64,000 bases of DNA, from positions 310,001 to 374,000 of the forward strand of contig NZ_JAAXGE010000014.1 in assembly GCF_014750685.1 (NCBI RefSeq), read 5' to 3'. Under the pieces are notes generated by a model. The model did not search any database. It was not told the origin of the DNA and worked only from the letters and a program-made list of their open reading frames with translations. The translations under genes were made by a program, and so were the position numbers. This document shows positions 33,422-43,136 of the stretch, one piece after another (the first letter of the stretch is position 1; every line of letters begins with the position of its first letter). Source of the stretch: Bacteroides sp. GM023 (GTDB lineage Bacteria > Bacteroidota > Bacteroidia > Bacteroidales > Bacteroidaceae).

Positions 33422-34150
33422 TTATCGCACAAATTCATAAACATACCGATTTATGAGATTGTGTTGTTCTTTCGTTCCATTCTCTCCCATATTGGTATGC
33501 GTTACTCCATCCAATTTCACTACTTTCATATGAAATTGCTCCTGCTCTTGTTCAGTGGGTAGTACTCCTGCATCCGCATCATAATCGCATCCTCTTAATG
33601 TATACAACCGGGGCTTCTCCGTTCTAGGCATAATCATTCTGCGATGGTCCATAGATATGGCTTTATCTATTAACTGTTGATATTTTGTAGCAAACAACAT
33701 GGTCATATCGCCACCATTAGAATGTCCTATCAGTATAAGTTTATCCCAGTCCAATTGTGGTTTCAACTTCTTAAACTCCTGAATGGTGAAATATATATTT
33801 GCCACTCCCCTTTCCCAATTCGGCATACGGGTTTGCATAAAATCACCTTCCATCGCCAAGAGAGAATCATTCGACAATTCATGTTGTATGCTTATTACAT
33901 AAAAGCCTTTTTGTGATAAGAACCGTGCCAGATAAGAATAGGTCTGATTAGATTTGCTATTCTTATTTCCATCATAACCGTGATTGAATATAACAACTTT
34001 CGTTTTTGAGTTTACCTTCTGTGGCTGATAAACAGCTATGGGTATCACTCTGTTTCTTACCCCGTCAAACAAGCAAGTTGTAAATTCCGTTTGTGAGAAA
34101 CAAGAGAATGTTGATAGTAACAGAATGAATATGATAGCCAGTTTCTTCAT
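33422..34150 (-). CDS. Exported alpha/beta hydrolase
   Basis: This 242-residue protein has a signal peptide ending near CFSQTE. It has the alpha/beta hydrolase fold: the oxyanion strand VVIFNHGYDG, the nucleophile elbow LIGHSNGGDMTML with the catalytic serine near residue 143, a candidate acidic residue in RGCDYDADAG, and the histidine in DGVTHTNMGENG. It is probably an esterase or peptidase of the periplasm or envelope. The substrate is unknown. The length is short but complete. Confidence 0.8.
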   Translation of the reverse strand: MKKLAIIFILLLSTFSCFSQTEFTTCLFDGVRNRVIPIAVYQPQKVNSKTKVVIFNHGYDGNKNSKSNQTYSYLARFLSQKGFYVISIQHELSNDSLLAMEGDFMQTRMPNWERGVANIYFTIQEFKKLKPQLDWDKLILIGHSNGGDMTMLFATKYQQLIDKAISMDHRRMIMPRTEKPRLYTLRGCDYDADAGVLPTEQEQEQFHMKVVKLDGVTHTNMGENGTKEQHNLINRYVYEFVR

Positions 34151-34214
34151 GTGGATTATGTGATTGTTTATTATGCTACAAAATTACATAGAATAAAAAT
34201 ATCCAAGCAACAAT

Positions 34215-34742
34215 TCAAATGATTTTCTCGTATAACTTGAACCAGTCGAGTCCATATTTACCTAATCCCAAATCTACTGTATCAATAAATTCGAATCCAC
34301 ATTTCTCGTATAGAGAAATGGCAGGAAGATTCTTCTCGTAGACATCCAGGCGAACAGAACTCATTCCTAATCTTTGAGCCAATTCTAATGAATAATCCAT
34401 TAGTGCACGTCCAACTCCCATTTGTAAAAAGGAAGGATGCACAACAAAAGTACGCACCACAAGAATGTGGCTATAATCTATGTCTATTTTCCATTTGATA
34501 TTCGCATAAGCCTCTTCAGGCTGATGATTCAGAATGACTGAACCAGCAATTCTACCATCACATCGTGCTACAAAAAGACTGTTTTCACTCACACCGGCAA
34601 CGGCATCTTCCCGAATCGGATAGATGCCTTTTATCCAACCAGGATAGTTAGTGGTAGCTGCCAGGTAATCATTCAGTTCATCATAGAGGTTCTCCAGTTC
34701 ATTTATATCGGAAGAGGTTCCGGGTTCTATTACAAATTCCAT
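34215..34742 (-). CDS. GNAT-family N-acetyltransferase
   Basis: The 175 residues form a complete GNAT domain: SLFVARCDGRIAGSVILNH, the strand HILVVRTFVVHPSFLQMGVGRALMDYSLELAQ with the acetyl-CoA pyrophosphate loop, and a tail with SLYEKCGFEFIDTVDLGLG. It lies 11 bp after the Vat-like acetyltransferase and is probably in one operon with it. The acceptor is unknown; an antibiotic, amine or protein N-terminus are all possible. Confidence 0.85.
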   Translation of the reverse strand: MEFVIEPGTSSDINELENLYDELNDYLAATTNYPGWIKGIYPIREDAVAGVSENSLFVARCDGRIAGSVILNHQPEEAYANIKWKIDIDYSHILVVRTFVVHPSFLQMGVGRALMDYSLELAQRLGMSSVRLDVYEKNLPAISLYEKCGFEFIDTVDLGLGKYGLDWFKLYEKII

Positions 34743-34753
34743 ATGTATATTGT

Positions 34754-35380
34754 TTATTTCTTCATTAGTTCTTCAATTTTTCCGTTCATGATGAAAGGGA
34801 GACATTCGGTTATCTTGCTGATACTCCAATCCCACCATTGCAGTTCCTGTAATTTGGCAATCGTATTCGTATCAAAACGTTTTCGGATTTCTTTGGCAGG
34901 TATGCCGCCTACTATCGTATAAGGGGGAACATCTTTCGTTACCACTGCCCGTGATGCGATAACTGCTCCATTCCCAATATGTACTCCTGCCATGATAACA
35001 GCTTCATAGCCTATCCAAACATCATTGCCAATTACGATATCACCTTTATTGTCCCAGGCGGAAGCAACTTCTTTTTTATCCAAATTCCATTCTTCGAAGA
35101 AGATGGGAAATGTATAGTTGGACAAAGATTTTAATGTATGGTTCGCACTGTTGAAAAGGAACTTAGCTCCGCAGGCAATAGAACAGAATTTTCCTATTAT
35201 CAACCGGTCTTTGTTGATGGGATAATGATATAAAACGTTGTTCTTCTCAAAAAGAACCGGATCGTTTACAAAATCATTGTATATCGTATAATCACCAACT
35301 GTAATGGCAGGGTTCTTGATTACCGTATTCAGATAAATAGTCTGAGAATCATTGGTACGGGGATATATTTTCGTATTCAT
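34754..35380 (-). CDS. Vat/CatB-like xenobiotic O-acetyltransferase
   Basis: This 208-residue hexapeptide-repeat enzyme resembles streptogramin A (Vat) and CatB acetyltransferases. The N-terminal VGDYTIYNDFVNDPVLFEKNN is followed by LIIGKFCSIACGAKFLFNSANHTLKSLS (with the catalytic histidine) and IVIGNDVWIGYEAVIMAGVHIG. It should acetylate a drug hydroxyl using acetyl-CoA. The length matches Vat proteins. Resistance activity is inferred, not shown. It has a ~185-nt leader, and a short upstream frame overlaps its start by 4 bp. Confidence 0.87.
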   Translation of the reverse strand: MNTKIYPRTNDSQTIYLNTVIKNPAITVGDYTIYNDFVNDPVLFEKNNVLYHYPINKDRLIIGKFCSIACGAKFLFNSANHTLKSLSNYTFPIFFEEWNLDKKEVASAWDNKGDIVIGNDVWIGYEAVIMAGVHIGNGAVIASRAVVTKDVPPYTIVGGIPAKEIRKRFDTNTIAKLQELQWWDWSISKITECLPFIMNGKIEELMKK

Positions 35381-35505
35381 TGTGTAATAGCTTCTTTAAA
35401 AATGGTTTCAATATGGTTTCCCAAATAGAATAATGAAATAACTTGCGACTTATGTGAAGTCACAAAGAGTTGGGACAACAGACTTTTCCATTGTTCACAA
35501 TCCAT
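35377..35505 (-). CDS. Candidate 42-residue upstream ORF overlapping the Vat-like start
   Basis: ATG at 35505 opens MDCEQWKSLLSQLFVTSHKS..., ending ...ETIFKEAITQ with TGA that overlaps the next ATG by 4 bp (ATGA). The frame stays open further upstream for another ten codons before a TGA. It may be a coupled leader peptide, a small protein, or the C-terminal remnant of a lost gene. It matches no family I know, so confidence is low. Confidence 0.3.
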   Translation of the reverse strand: MDCEQWKSLLSQLFVTSHKSQVISLFYLGNHIETIFKEAITQ

Positions 35506-35571
35506 ATGAGCGAAGCTATTTACAGAGTTGCCATTTCATTGCGTCAGAAGAATAGGATTTATATCACCTGA

Positions 35572-35579
35572 CAAATGTA
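35572..35579 (-). promoter_or_regulatory. -7 box for the Vat-like/GNAT pair
   Basis: The minus strand reads TACATTTG, a perfect -7 match. It gives a leader of about 185 nt before the ATG at 35380. Confidence 0.5.
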
Positions 35580-35598
35580 CAAAATAAATTGTCTGATA

Positions 35599-36495
35599 CT
35601 ATTTTTTGATAGGACAAACAGAAGAAATCATACCGAATTTACCTCTATCATTCAGTTGCCATACCACTTTACCATTTGAATCAATCTCTACCAATTGAGG
35701 ATGTTTACCCTTACCGGCTTCACGGTCATGTCCTTGCCAGTTGCAAATATAAAGTCCGCCTTTTTTCAAAGGGAAAAGTTGAGCTACAAAAAATAGTTGT
35801 AACCCGTCTATATCATTGGCATTTACCTGACGGATAATCTTGTTCGAGCTAGCATCCATCTGCACGAAACAGTGAGCATCCCCGCAAGCTACCAAATAGT
35901 CGCCATTTTTTAGGAAAGCAGTGGAGAAAGGAGTACCGGAGAGTTTTATGGTATTCAGCAGTTTACCGTCAGATGCAATTTCGCGCACTTCAGAAGTAGC
36001 AAATAAAGGAACAAGATAATTTCCCTTTTTATTCTTATTTATTTGACGGAACTGTGAATGGGGACGTTCGATACCTGTTTCAAATTCAGTTTTCGAAAGA
36101 ATTTCCCCTTTTGGATTTACTTCTAAAATGGTAGACGGATGACCGCACCAGGCAATTAACGCATTACCGTCAGGCAATATACGTGCAGTCTGCATCTCAC
36201 AACCCGCAGGGGCAGCAATGTTCCAAAGTTCCTGTCCGTCACGGGTTATCATTTTTGCTCCTTTGGAGTAGGAAAAGAGGATTTCTCCTGTTTTTGTAGC
36301 TGCTACCGAGTTACATTCCCATCCTTTTTCCAAAGGATACTCCCATACTATTTCTTTTGTTTCTTTATTTATAATGGCAATTTTGTTCCAACCGGAGCCA
36401 CCCAACAATAAATGTTGGGGTGACTTACTCTGAACAATCGGTGACAGGCACAATAGAGTAAATAATAATATAAGATTCTTCATAGTATTCTTCAT
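35599..36495 (-). CDS. Exported beta-propeller protein (PQQ-like repeats)
   Basis: The 298 residues have a signal peptide and about six repeats of a propeller blade (IIN-KETKEIVWEY, MITRDGQELWNIA, EVNPKGEILSKTE, EIASDGKLLNTIK, VEIDSNGKVVWQLND). The blades look like PQQ/quinoprotein-type strands but carry no obvious PQQ ligands, and the protein is probably a binding scaffold. It is the last gene of the seven-gene operon, 9 bp after the ResB-CcsA fusion. A second ATG at 36483 is possible. Confidence 0.75.
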   Translation of the reverse strand: MKNTMKNLILLFTLLCLSPIVQSKSPQHLLLGGSGWNKIAIINKETKEIVWEYPLEKGWECNSVAATKTGEILFSYSKGAKMITRDGQELWNIAAPAGCEMQTARILPDGNALIAWCGHPSTILEVNPKGEILSKTEFETGIERPHSQFRQINKNKKGNYLVPLFATSEVREIASDGKLLNTIKLSGTPFSTAFLKNGDYLVACGDAHCFVQMDASSNKIIRQVNANDIDGLQLFFVAQLFPLKKGGLYICNWQGHDREAGKGKHPQLVEIDSNGKVVWQLNDRGKFGMISSVCPIKK

Positions 36496-36504
36496 TACGT
36501 TCGA

Positions 36505-38970
36505 TTAATTATTCTGTTTTTGTTTTCCCATGAAAGATAGAATTCCAAGCAATGCCACCAGAAACACCGATGCAAAAAGATAGATAAATATACCGCCTAC
36601 ATGGTCGTTTTGACCATAAGAATGCATACCGCTCAAGAAATAATTCACTCCGAAGAATGTCATCAGTACGCTATAGAAAGCAATCACTGAAGAGAGATTG
36701 AACAGCCACAACTTGTTTCTGAACGGCATCAAATGAAGATGAGTGACAATGGCGTAAACGACCATTGTAATCAGTGCCCAAGTCTCTTTCGGGTCCCATC
36801 CCCAATAGCGTCCCCATGATTCATTTGCCCAAATAGCTCCAAGAAATGTTCCTATCGTCATCAAAGCAAGTCCAATCAGGAGAGACATTTCATTTATGAT
36901 ACTCAATTCTTTTATTCGCTGTATCAATACCGACTTTCTAAGACTCATCATCACCAGGTTGACTAATCCAAGCAGGCAACTGATACCGAAGAATCCGTAC
37001 GCACCCACAATAACGGCTACATGAAACATGAGCCACGGTGATTTCAGAACAGGAACGAGTGGATTGATTTGCGGGTCCATCCAGTTCAGTCCCGAAACAA
37101 ATAAGATAGTCCCACCGAACAGTGTAGCCAAGGCAAAAGTCAGCAGACTGCGACGGGCAAACAGTAATCCTGCGAAAACTGTAGCCCAGGATACATACAC
37201 CATTGTTTCATATGAATTGCTCCACGGGGCATATCCTGCGATATACCAACGCATTCCCATTCCGTACATATGAAAAAAGAAAACAGCTAGAATAGCGACA
37301 CAAAACACCCAACCTGACAAACGTATCCAACGGATACGCTTAAATAAAGAAGCGAAAGCAGATACCAGCAGTAAGCCTCCAAAAATCAAATATCCTTTCT
37401 TACACTGGCTGAATACATCCAGACGGTTATACTTTATCTCTGCTTCCATCTTTTCGGGAGTAACACCTTCTATCTTATTCTTTGCCTGTTGATAAGTAGA
37501 AATCATGCCTACTATTTCATTCGGTTTTGTCCAGTCGCCACTCTGAAAAGAAGTTTGCACTTCCTCTGCATACCAGGTCAGGATACGGGAGACAAACATC
37601 GAATCTTTCCCCGAAAACGCAGACAAGTCATCGCCTGGCGCATACCATGTATGTTGCGGGTCGTCTTCCTTCGGAAAGAGATTTAATAACTGCCAGTTGA
37701 GTAACTGATGAAAGATATTGATTTGTTCATCAAACTTTATCAGTTCTTTATCGAAACGCGTTCGTGCAGAAGACATCCTGCCATAGGCTTCTTCTAGTTT
37801 CTCCTGCAATTTATAATTCCCATCGTCATCAAATACATCCATATAAGCGCATTGTTGAGAGGGAAGATGATAGAAATCACTCAATTCTTTTCCGGGAACG
37901 GCAATAAAAGGTACTTGCGTCCAAAGTTCCGGCATTACCAAGACACTAATCAGAAACTGGTCGGAATTTAAAGAACCGAATGTATCCGATTTATGTAATT
38001 TCCGTAAGACTTCGGACGAGAAAGTGTTGGCGGGAAGTACACGTCCTTTTCCCGACTGAAGGGGCAATGCACCGAAACGGGCGGCATGTCCGGCATTTAT
38101 GACGTTCTTCAAAACTGTTTCTGTTGCTTGTGCTTGCATCGCTTCTGTCGCTCGAATCGAAGTATCGTTGGTAACTTGCGTCGAAGTATCGTTAGCATGA
38201 ACCGACAAAGAAGAAAGTACGGACAATATCAGGAGAACTGAACTACGTAATTCCTTCAACCTGCGACCGAGCTGCATAAACCGCGAACGCTTATCCACAA
38301 AGCATAAAACCAGCCCGAGTAACAAAACAGCGTATCCGGTATAAGTGATTGTACGTCCTGCCACATCACGGTTGACAGAGAGCACTGTGCCCTGTTCATC
38401 CTGGTCATAAGAAGCTTGAAAGAAACGATAGCCTTTCACATCCAGCACGTTATTCATATAAACCCGCTGGGAAATGACTTCTTCTCCCATATGTACCAGC
38501 AACTCGCTTTCATAGGCGGACGGACTGGACGAACCGGGATAACGGGTCAGCGTAAAATTCATCAGTTCTACACTAAAAGGAAGCGTATGGTAAGTCACTC
38601 CATCGGCATGACGGACGGCAAAGCGGTTGCTCGTCTCTCCCTCACGCAAATGCAGAATACCTTCCTCACCATAAAGGTGGGAAACCAGTGCTCCCAGCAG
38701 AATGATAACGAAAGCGCCATGAGTAATCAACATTCCCCATTTTCGCATTTTCAGCGAATGTTGTCGGATGGCGATAGCCAGCCAATTAAGCACCAGCAGA
38801 AATTGAAGAAGGAAAAACAAAGGAGAACAGTACACCATCGACCTGGCTACCTCACTTCCTTGATACTTTTCAATAAAAGTGGCGGCTGCCAAACCAGCAC
38901 CATAAACAAGCAACAATACAATTGTAGTTGTTGAGGATGAAATCAGCCTTTTCAGATTTGTTTTTCCCAT
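36505..38970 (-). CDS. Fused cytochrome c maturation protein (ResB-CcsA, System II)
   Basis: In this 821-residue protein, the N-terminal third has membrane helices with ResB features (WGMLITHGAFVIILLGALVSHLYGEEG). The C-terminal ~280 residues are CcsA-like and carry the tryptophan-rich haem-handling motif WGRYWGWDPKETWALITM near residue 720, with flanking histidines (MFHVAVIVGAYGF, VTHLHLMPFRN). System II proteins of this type carry haem to the outside and attach it to CxxCH motifs. Two neighbours in the same operon hold CxxCH, so this is likely a dedicated maturase. Confidence 0.9.
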   Translation of the reverse strand: MGKTNLKRLISSSTTTIVLLLVYGAGLAAATFIEKYQGSEVARSMVYCSPLFFLLQFLLVLNWLAIAIRQHSLKMRKWGMLITHGAFVIILLGALVSHLYGEEGILHLREGETSNRFAVRHADGVTYHTLPFSVELMNFTLTRYPGSSSPSAYESELLVHMGEEVISQRVYMNNVLDVKGYRFFQASYDQDEQGTVLSVNRDVAGRTITYTGYAVLLLGLVLCFVDKRSRFMQLGRRLKELRSSVLLILSVLSSLSVHANDTSTQVTNDTSIRATEAMQAQATETVLKNVINAGHAARFGALPLQSGKGRVLPANTFSSEVLRKLHKSDTFGSLNSDQFLISVLVMPELWTQVPFIAVPGKELSDFYHLPSQQCAYMDVFDDDGNYKLQEKLEEAYGRMSSARTRFDKELIKFDEQINIFHQLLNWQLLNLFPKEDDPQHTWYAPGDDLSAFSGKDSMFVSRILTWYAEEVQTSFQSGDWTKPNEIVGMISTYQQAKNKIEGVTPEKMEAEIKYNRLDVFSQCKKGYLIFGGLLLVSAFASLFKRIRWIRLSGWVFCVAILAVFFFHMYGMGMRWYIAGYAPWSNSYETMVYVSWATVFAGLLFARRSLLTFALATLFGGTILFVSGLNWMDPQINPLVPVLKSPWLMFHVAVIVGAYGFFGISCLLGLVNLVMMSLRKSVLIQRIKELSIINEMSLLIGLALMTIGTFLGAIWANESWGRYWGWDPKETWALITMVVYAIVTHLHLMPFRNKLWLFNLSSVIAFYSVLMTFFGVNYFLSGMHSYGQNDHVGGIFIYLFASVFLVALLGILSFMGKQKQNN

Positions 38971-39002
38971 TCAAATACTCACTTTATCTTCAATATACTC
39001 AC

Positions 39003-42000
39003 TTAATCTTCAATAATGACACGGAAACCGACATTGAACACGCATTGATAAGGATAGAATCCCTTACGCGAATAAGCAGTAGAATGTTTCGGACGTTCAA
39101 TATACGAACCGCCACGAACTACTTTATATTCGGAAACCTTTTTCGAATTCTCTTTATACGGATAGGGTACATAATCCGAACGCGTCCATTCGGCAACATT
39201 GCCATGCATGCAGTATAATCCGAACGGGTTGGCTTCATATTTCTTTCCGCCTACCTGAACCAAACTGCCATCATCCACATTGTCAGCCTTTGGAAGGAAG
39301 GTATAATACTTATACCAAGGCGATTCGGGCGACATCGGTTGCGGGTCGACTCCAATCACAGCAAACTTGTTAGTTGTCACATCGGCCAAATTATCTTTCT
39401 TACCGAAATCAGCATTTAAATTACCGAACCAAAAGTCCTGGTCGCTACCGCCACGGCAAGCCCATTCCCATTGTGCCTCGGTTGGAAGCGTGATGTTCAG
39501 TCCGGTCTTTTGACTCAATATCTTGCAATATTCCATTGCGTCATTATAACTTACCCGGATAACAGGCTGTTCCGGTTTATTGGCAGGATAGCCCGGCACT
39601 ACATGGTCTTTCCACTGCTGGTCTACATAGCGGCTGTCGTGCTGCGGGAATACAGTGTTATACTGCTGATTGGTCACTTCCAGTTCACCCATCCAAAAGG
39701 CTTTATCTATCTTCACTTTGGTAGTAGGATAAGCATCCGGTTCACCTTCGTAACTGCCCATAACAAACTCACCGGCCGGAATACGCACAAATGTCATTTG
39801 GATGCCCGGTGCTATTTCCAACACCTTGACGGTTTCTTTTTCACCGGCTAACAGTTCCTTTACTTTATCCGCAGTAAACGGCCATCCTTTTACCTTCTGT
39901 ACCTTCTCTTTCACAGGGGTGGTTTTCTCCGGCATTACCGGTTGTATTTCACCTTTATTCTTCAGTTGGCTGGCATAATCGGCAATTTCCTTTTTCCAGT
40001 CCACTCCGGCTCCACCGGCATATTTATCGGTCAGTTGTTTACGGCGTTCTATCTGATTGTATCCCTGATAAGGGAACGACGTCAACACATTGGCATTGAA
40101 ATATCCTTTGTCGGGGGCATTATAATCAATCCAGTTATAAATTTTCCGCCACTCCGCATCCGTCAGTTTCACATTATAATGTCCTTTCTTCAAAAGACGA
40201 ACCAGTTCACTGGTATTCGGATGATATTCATAAGGATAAAGCACTACCATATCCCCTTCACCACCCTGACGATGTACATACGGATGAAGATTGAGGTAAG
40301 ATGTTCCATATCCTTTCTTATCCTTCTTGCCGCCACGCAGGTCGAACGCTTTTCCCTCACCGTTATGGCAGGCGATGCAGGCACGATCCAAAATCGGCTG
40401 TACTTCCAGGTCAAAGGTAAACGAGCGGATGCCGCCTTCAGGGGGAGTCAGAGCGTGCGGTGCTTTTTGCGAAGCAATCACACGTTTCGGTATGACAATC
40501 TGATTTTGATTTTCATGGCATCCTACGCAGGAGACCATCTCTCCCGGTTGCCCGGTCAGCCAGCTGCGCATCCACTGTACGGCTACTCCGTCCTTATCCA
40601 AAGGCTGGATGGATACAGGAGTATTGGCAGGGATTTTAAAGATAACCGAACCGTCTTCTTCTACCGGAACAGTTCCCAGCATACGCTTGATATCCCATCC
40701 CGACTGAATGCCATGCCAGTTATGGTCGGATTGTGTCTGTACATAAGCATATTCATAAGCGTGCAAACGAAGTGACTTCACTGTTCCGCGCGGAATACCT
40801 TTCAGCCCTTCGCCTTCATAAATGTCCTGTATAAAGACGGTTGCCTGCTTATCGTCCAACTTCACCCGGTCGGGGATGGCAGGCGGAGTCACCGTTTTGC
40901 GTACGGCTATCGGACTGATATATCCTTCACCGTCCATCTTGTGCAGGCAAGTTACGTTATCGAACTTATCCACCAGATAGATTCCCCACAAATCATTCTT
41001 ATCCAGTTTTGCGGTGACCAGGAAGTAAGTATCATTAAGTGGAGAAGGCTTGATAAATTGAGGCCATACACCATCTACCAACCTGTCTTTTACTTCTTCA
41101 ACGATAGGTCGGTTGCGGTAAGGAATCTCCTGCAACATACCGGCTGCTCCTTTACGCGCCTTAGCCGGGTCGAACAGAATCAGACGACCGGAACGTGCCA
41201 CTCCGTGATGCCCTGAAATGATACCGACAAAAGCGGAACCATAACCAGGTAAGGGCTGCACGTCAAATGTACTGTTGGGGAACATCGAGCCACTGCCGTA
41301 CAGTGCTTTTTGTTCCGTACCGTCAGGATTCATATTCATTACGATACGGGTGTAGTAGTGAGTAAGGTCTGTGTATTCCCAGCGGGTATACATCACACGC
41401 CCATTATTCATTATCACCGGATTCCAGTTGGCATCCTGGTCGAATGTCAGACGGCGCAGATTTTTATTCTGTGGTGTATAGAGCACCATATTCCCTACCG
41501 GGTCACTACCGTTGACACAAGGAACTCCCTGATAACCGATATTCGAATTGGCGATGATACGTCCATCCGGCAGATAAGTACCGTCGTAAAACTCCAAATC
41601 CGGTTCAGGATTATCAATCAGTTTCTTACAATCACCACCATTCAGTTTCACTTCAAATACATTCCAGCGATTATCAGACATGGTTTGGGTAAACATAGCA
41701 CGCTCCCCATCCCAATGCAATTTCAAATCAGCGATAGAGGAAGTATTGGCAGGTTTATAAACCGTACGAACCTGCACATTCTTACGCAAATCACTTAATT
41801 CAACAATATCCGCTTCAAAACCTTCCCGACGGGCTGATTCCTGGTTACTCCAGTTATTCGACTGCGTACCAAGTTCGGGAGCCATCGCCCGGCGGTCCCT
41901 GTTTCCTAATTTATAACGGACGGTCAGGACTTTGTCTCCATCCAGCAACGGATTAGCCAGCAGGATAGTGCGCTTATTGGCAATCGCCTTTTCCGCATTT

Positions 42001-42485
42001 GCCAAAACAGCCTCATCACCGCTATAGATATTGCCGAATCCCTTCTTCACTTGTTGTTCCAGCTCCGTCAAAACAGGCTGATACTTTACAGCGTCGAATC
42101 CTTCAAGCCGCTTCATATCTTCATATGCCAGTCGAACGGCTTCCATATTCAGCCATTTCAGTTCGTTCTGTAACAGGAGCATGCGTTGCACTTGTTTATA
42201 CAACTTTTGATAACCGGTAATTTGAGTTTCGACTTTCTTTTCGGTTTCAATTTGTTGAACCGCATTCTTCACAAAAGAAGCGTCTTTCAGATAAGCAGCC
42301 TGCTTCAAGACGAGCTCGCGTTCGGAAGAAGCATCGACAGGTTTCTTCGATGGGTTTATAGCCGTCGATACAGTTTTTTGTTTTGCGGAAGCATTCGTTT
42401 TAGTATTCTTCTGTTGAGCCGCAGCCACAGAAGTCAGTAAAGGAAATACTAAAAACAATACTAATGTGTGATACTTGTTTTTCAT
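39003..42485 (-). CDS. Propeller/di-haem/FGE fusion protein (HzsA-like plus SUMF1/EgtB domain)
   Basis: This 1160-residue exported protein has a signal peptide, a lysine-rich linker and a large beta-propeller domain (DQDANWNPVIMNNGRVMYTRWEYTD, as in hydrazine synthase alpha subunit-like proteins). Two haem c motifs follow (VSCVGCHENQ near 652 and ACIACHNGEG near 703). A C-terminal formylglycine-generating/EgtB-type domain starts near residue 890 (MTFVRIPAGEFVMGSYEGEPDAYPTTKVKIDK ... CMHGNVAEW ... VVRGGSY). It is the largest gene of the operon. The reaction is unknown. Confidence 0.85.
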   Translation of the reverse strand: MKNKYHTLVLFLVFPLLTSVAAAQQKNTKTNASAKQKTVSTAINPSKKPVDASSERELVLKQAAYLKDASFVKNAVQQIETEKKVETQITGYQKLYKQVQRMLLLQNELKWLNMEAVRLAYEDMKRLEGFDAVKYQPVLTELEQQVKKGFGNIYSGDEAVLANAEKAIANKRTILLANPLLDGDKVLTVRYKLGNRDRRAMAPELGTQSNNWSNQESARREGFEADIVELSDLRKNVQVRTVYKPANTSSIADLKLHWDGERAMFTQTMSDNRWNVFEVKLNGGDCKKLIDNPEPDLEFYDGTYLPDGRIIANSNIGYQGVPCVNGSDPVGNMVLYTPQNKNLRRLTFDQDANWNPVIMNNGRVMYTRWEYTDLTHYYTRIVMNMNPDGTEQKALYGSGSMFPNSTFDVQPLPGYGSAFVGIISGHHGVARSGRLILFDPAKARKGAAGMLQEIPYRNRPIVEEVKDRLVDGVWPQFIKPSPLNDTYFLVTAKLDKNDLWGIYLVDKFDNVTCLHKMDGEGYISPIAVRKTVTPPAIPDRVKLDDKQATVFIQDIYEGEGLKGIPRGTVKSLRLHAYEYAYVQTQSDHNWHGIQSGWDIKRMLGTVPVEEDGSVIFKIPANTPVSIQPLDKDGVAVQWMRSWLTGQPGEMVSCVGCHENQNQIVIPKRVIASQKAPHALTPPEGGIRSFTFDLEVQPILDRACIACHNGEGKAFDLRGGKKDKKGYGTSYLNLHPYVHRQGGEGDMVVLYPYEYHPNTSELVRLLKKGHYNVKLTDAEWRKIYNWIDYNAPDKGYFNANVLTSFPYQGYNQIERRKQLTDKYAGGAGVDWKKEIADYASQLKNKGEIQPVMPEKTTPVKEKVQKVKGWPFTADKVKELLAGEKETVKVLEIAPGIQMTFVRIPAGEFVMGSYEGEPDAYPTTKVKIDKAFWMGELEVTNQQYNTVFPQHDSRYVDQQWKDHVVPGYPANKPEQPVIRVSYNDAMEYCKILSQKTGLNITLPTEAQWEWACRGGSDQDFWFGNLNADFGKKDNLADVTTNKFAVIGVDPQPMSPESPWYKYYTFLPKADNVDDGSLVQVGGKKYEANPFGLYCMHGNVAEWTRSDYVPYPYKENSKKVSEYKVVRGGSYIERPKHSTAYSRKGFYPYQCVFNVGFRVIIED

Positions 42486-42530
42486 GGTGGTTTGTTTCAG
42501 TCGAATCTATGCTAATTCGAAATATTCAGT

Positions 42531-43100
42531 TTATAACGCAGCAGTCGGATGAGTGAAACGCAGTCCGGCATTATCATGGTAGTTGGCCCATTCACAGACA
42601 ACAGCGCCTTCCGGCCCTGCCATCATAAAGTGAAAAGTTTCCATTTCTTTCAAGCGTAAGATATCCCCTACTTCCTGTTTTACACAATTCTTGCTTTTAA
42701 TAGGTCCATGCGTGGCAGGAACTGCCGGAGCATCCGGGGTAGTCTCTCCTATCTCAGAGAAGTTGTAAACCCATCCTTTCTCTACCATCCATGATTCATG
42801 TTTGGCAGGGAAGTCCGTTGTCACATGAGCATGTTCAGGAATCATCTGTCCCGGAAGTAAGTAAATGGCATGGGCGAAATAACCGTATGTCGGGTCGTTA
42901 ATCCAAAAGATACCGCCCATACCTACATTTTCGAAATCTCCCAAGCCAAAGTCCGTTACCCACATATTCTCAGCCATAAATCCGGTAAAAGGGATGTCAT
43001 AGTGAACAAACATTTCCTTCATTGCTTCAATAGCAGTCTCTTGTTGGAACACGCCGTTCTTATAGAAATCGGCATTGGTGTACTTTTTCAAATTAGTCAT
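42531..43100 (-). CDS. Cupin-domain protein, sugar-isomerase-like
   Basis: This 189-residue protein has a cupin core with candidate metal ligands in MIPEHAHVTTDFPAKHESWMVEKGWVYNFSE and a second half GDILRLKEMETFHFMMAGPEGAVVCEWANYHD. It resembles D-lyxose isomerase-like cupins, but the substrate is not clear. It lies 45 bp before the propeller/FGE fusion in the operon. It has no signal peptide, so it should be cytosolic. Confidence 0.7.
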   Translation of the reverse strand: MTNLKKYTNADFYKNGVFQQETAIEAMKEMFVHYDIPFTGFMAENMWVTDFGLGDFENVGMGGIFWINDPTYGYFAHAIYLLPGQMIPEHAHVTTDFPAKHESWMVEKGWVYNFSEIGETTPDAPAVPATHGPIKSKNCVKQEVGDILRLKEMETFHFMMAGPEGAVVCEWANYHDNAGLRFTHPTAAL

Positions 43101-43136
43101 CGTTTTTATCTGTTATTATTTATATTAGTATCGTAT

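Noticed and set aside
39942..41798. Long antisense frames over the propeller/FGE gene
   Set aside because: They lack motifs and are explained by codon use of the sense gene.
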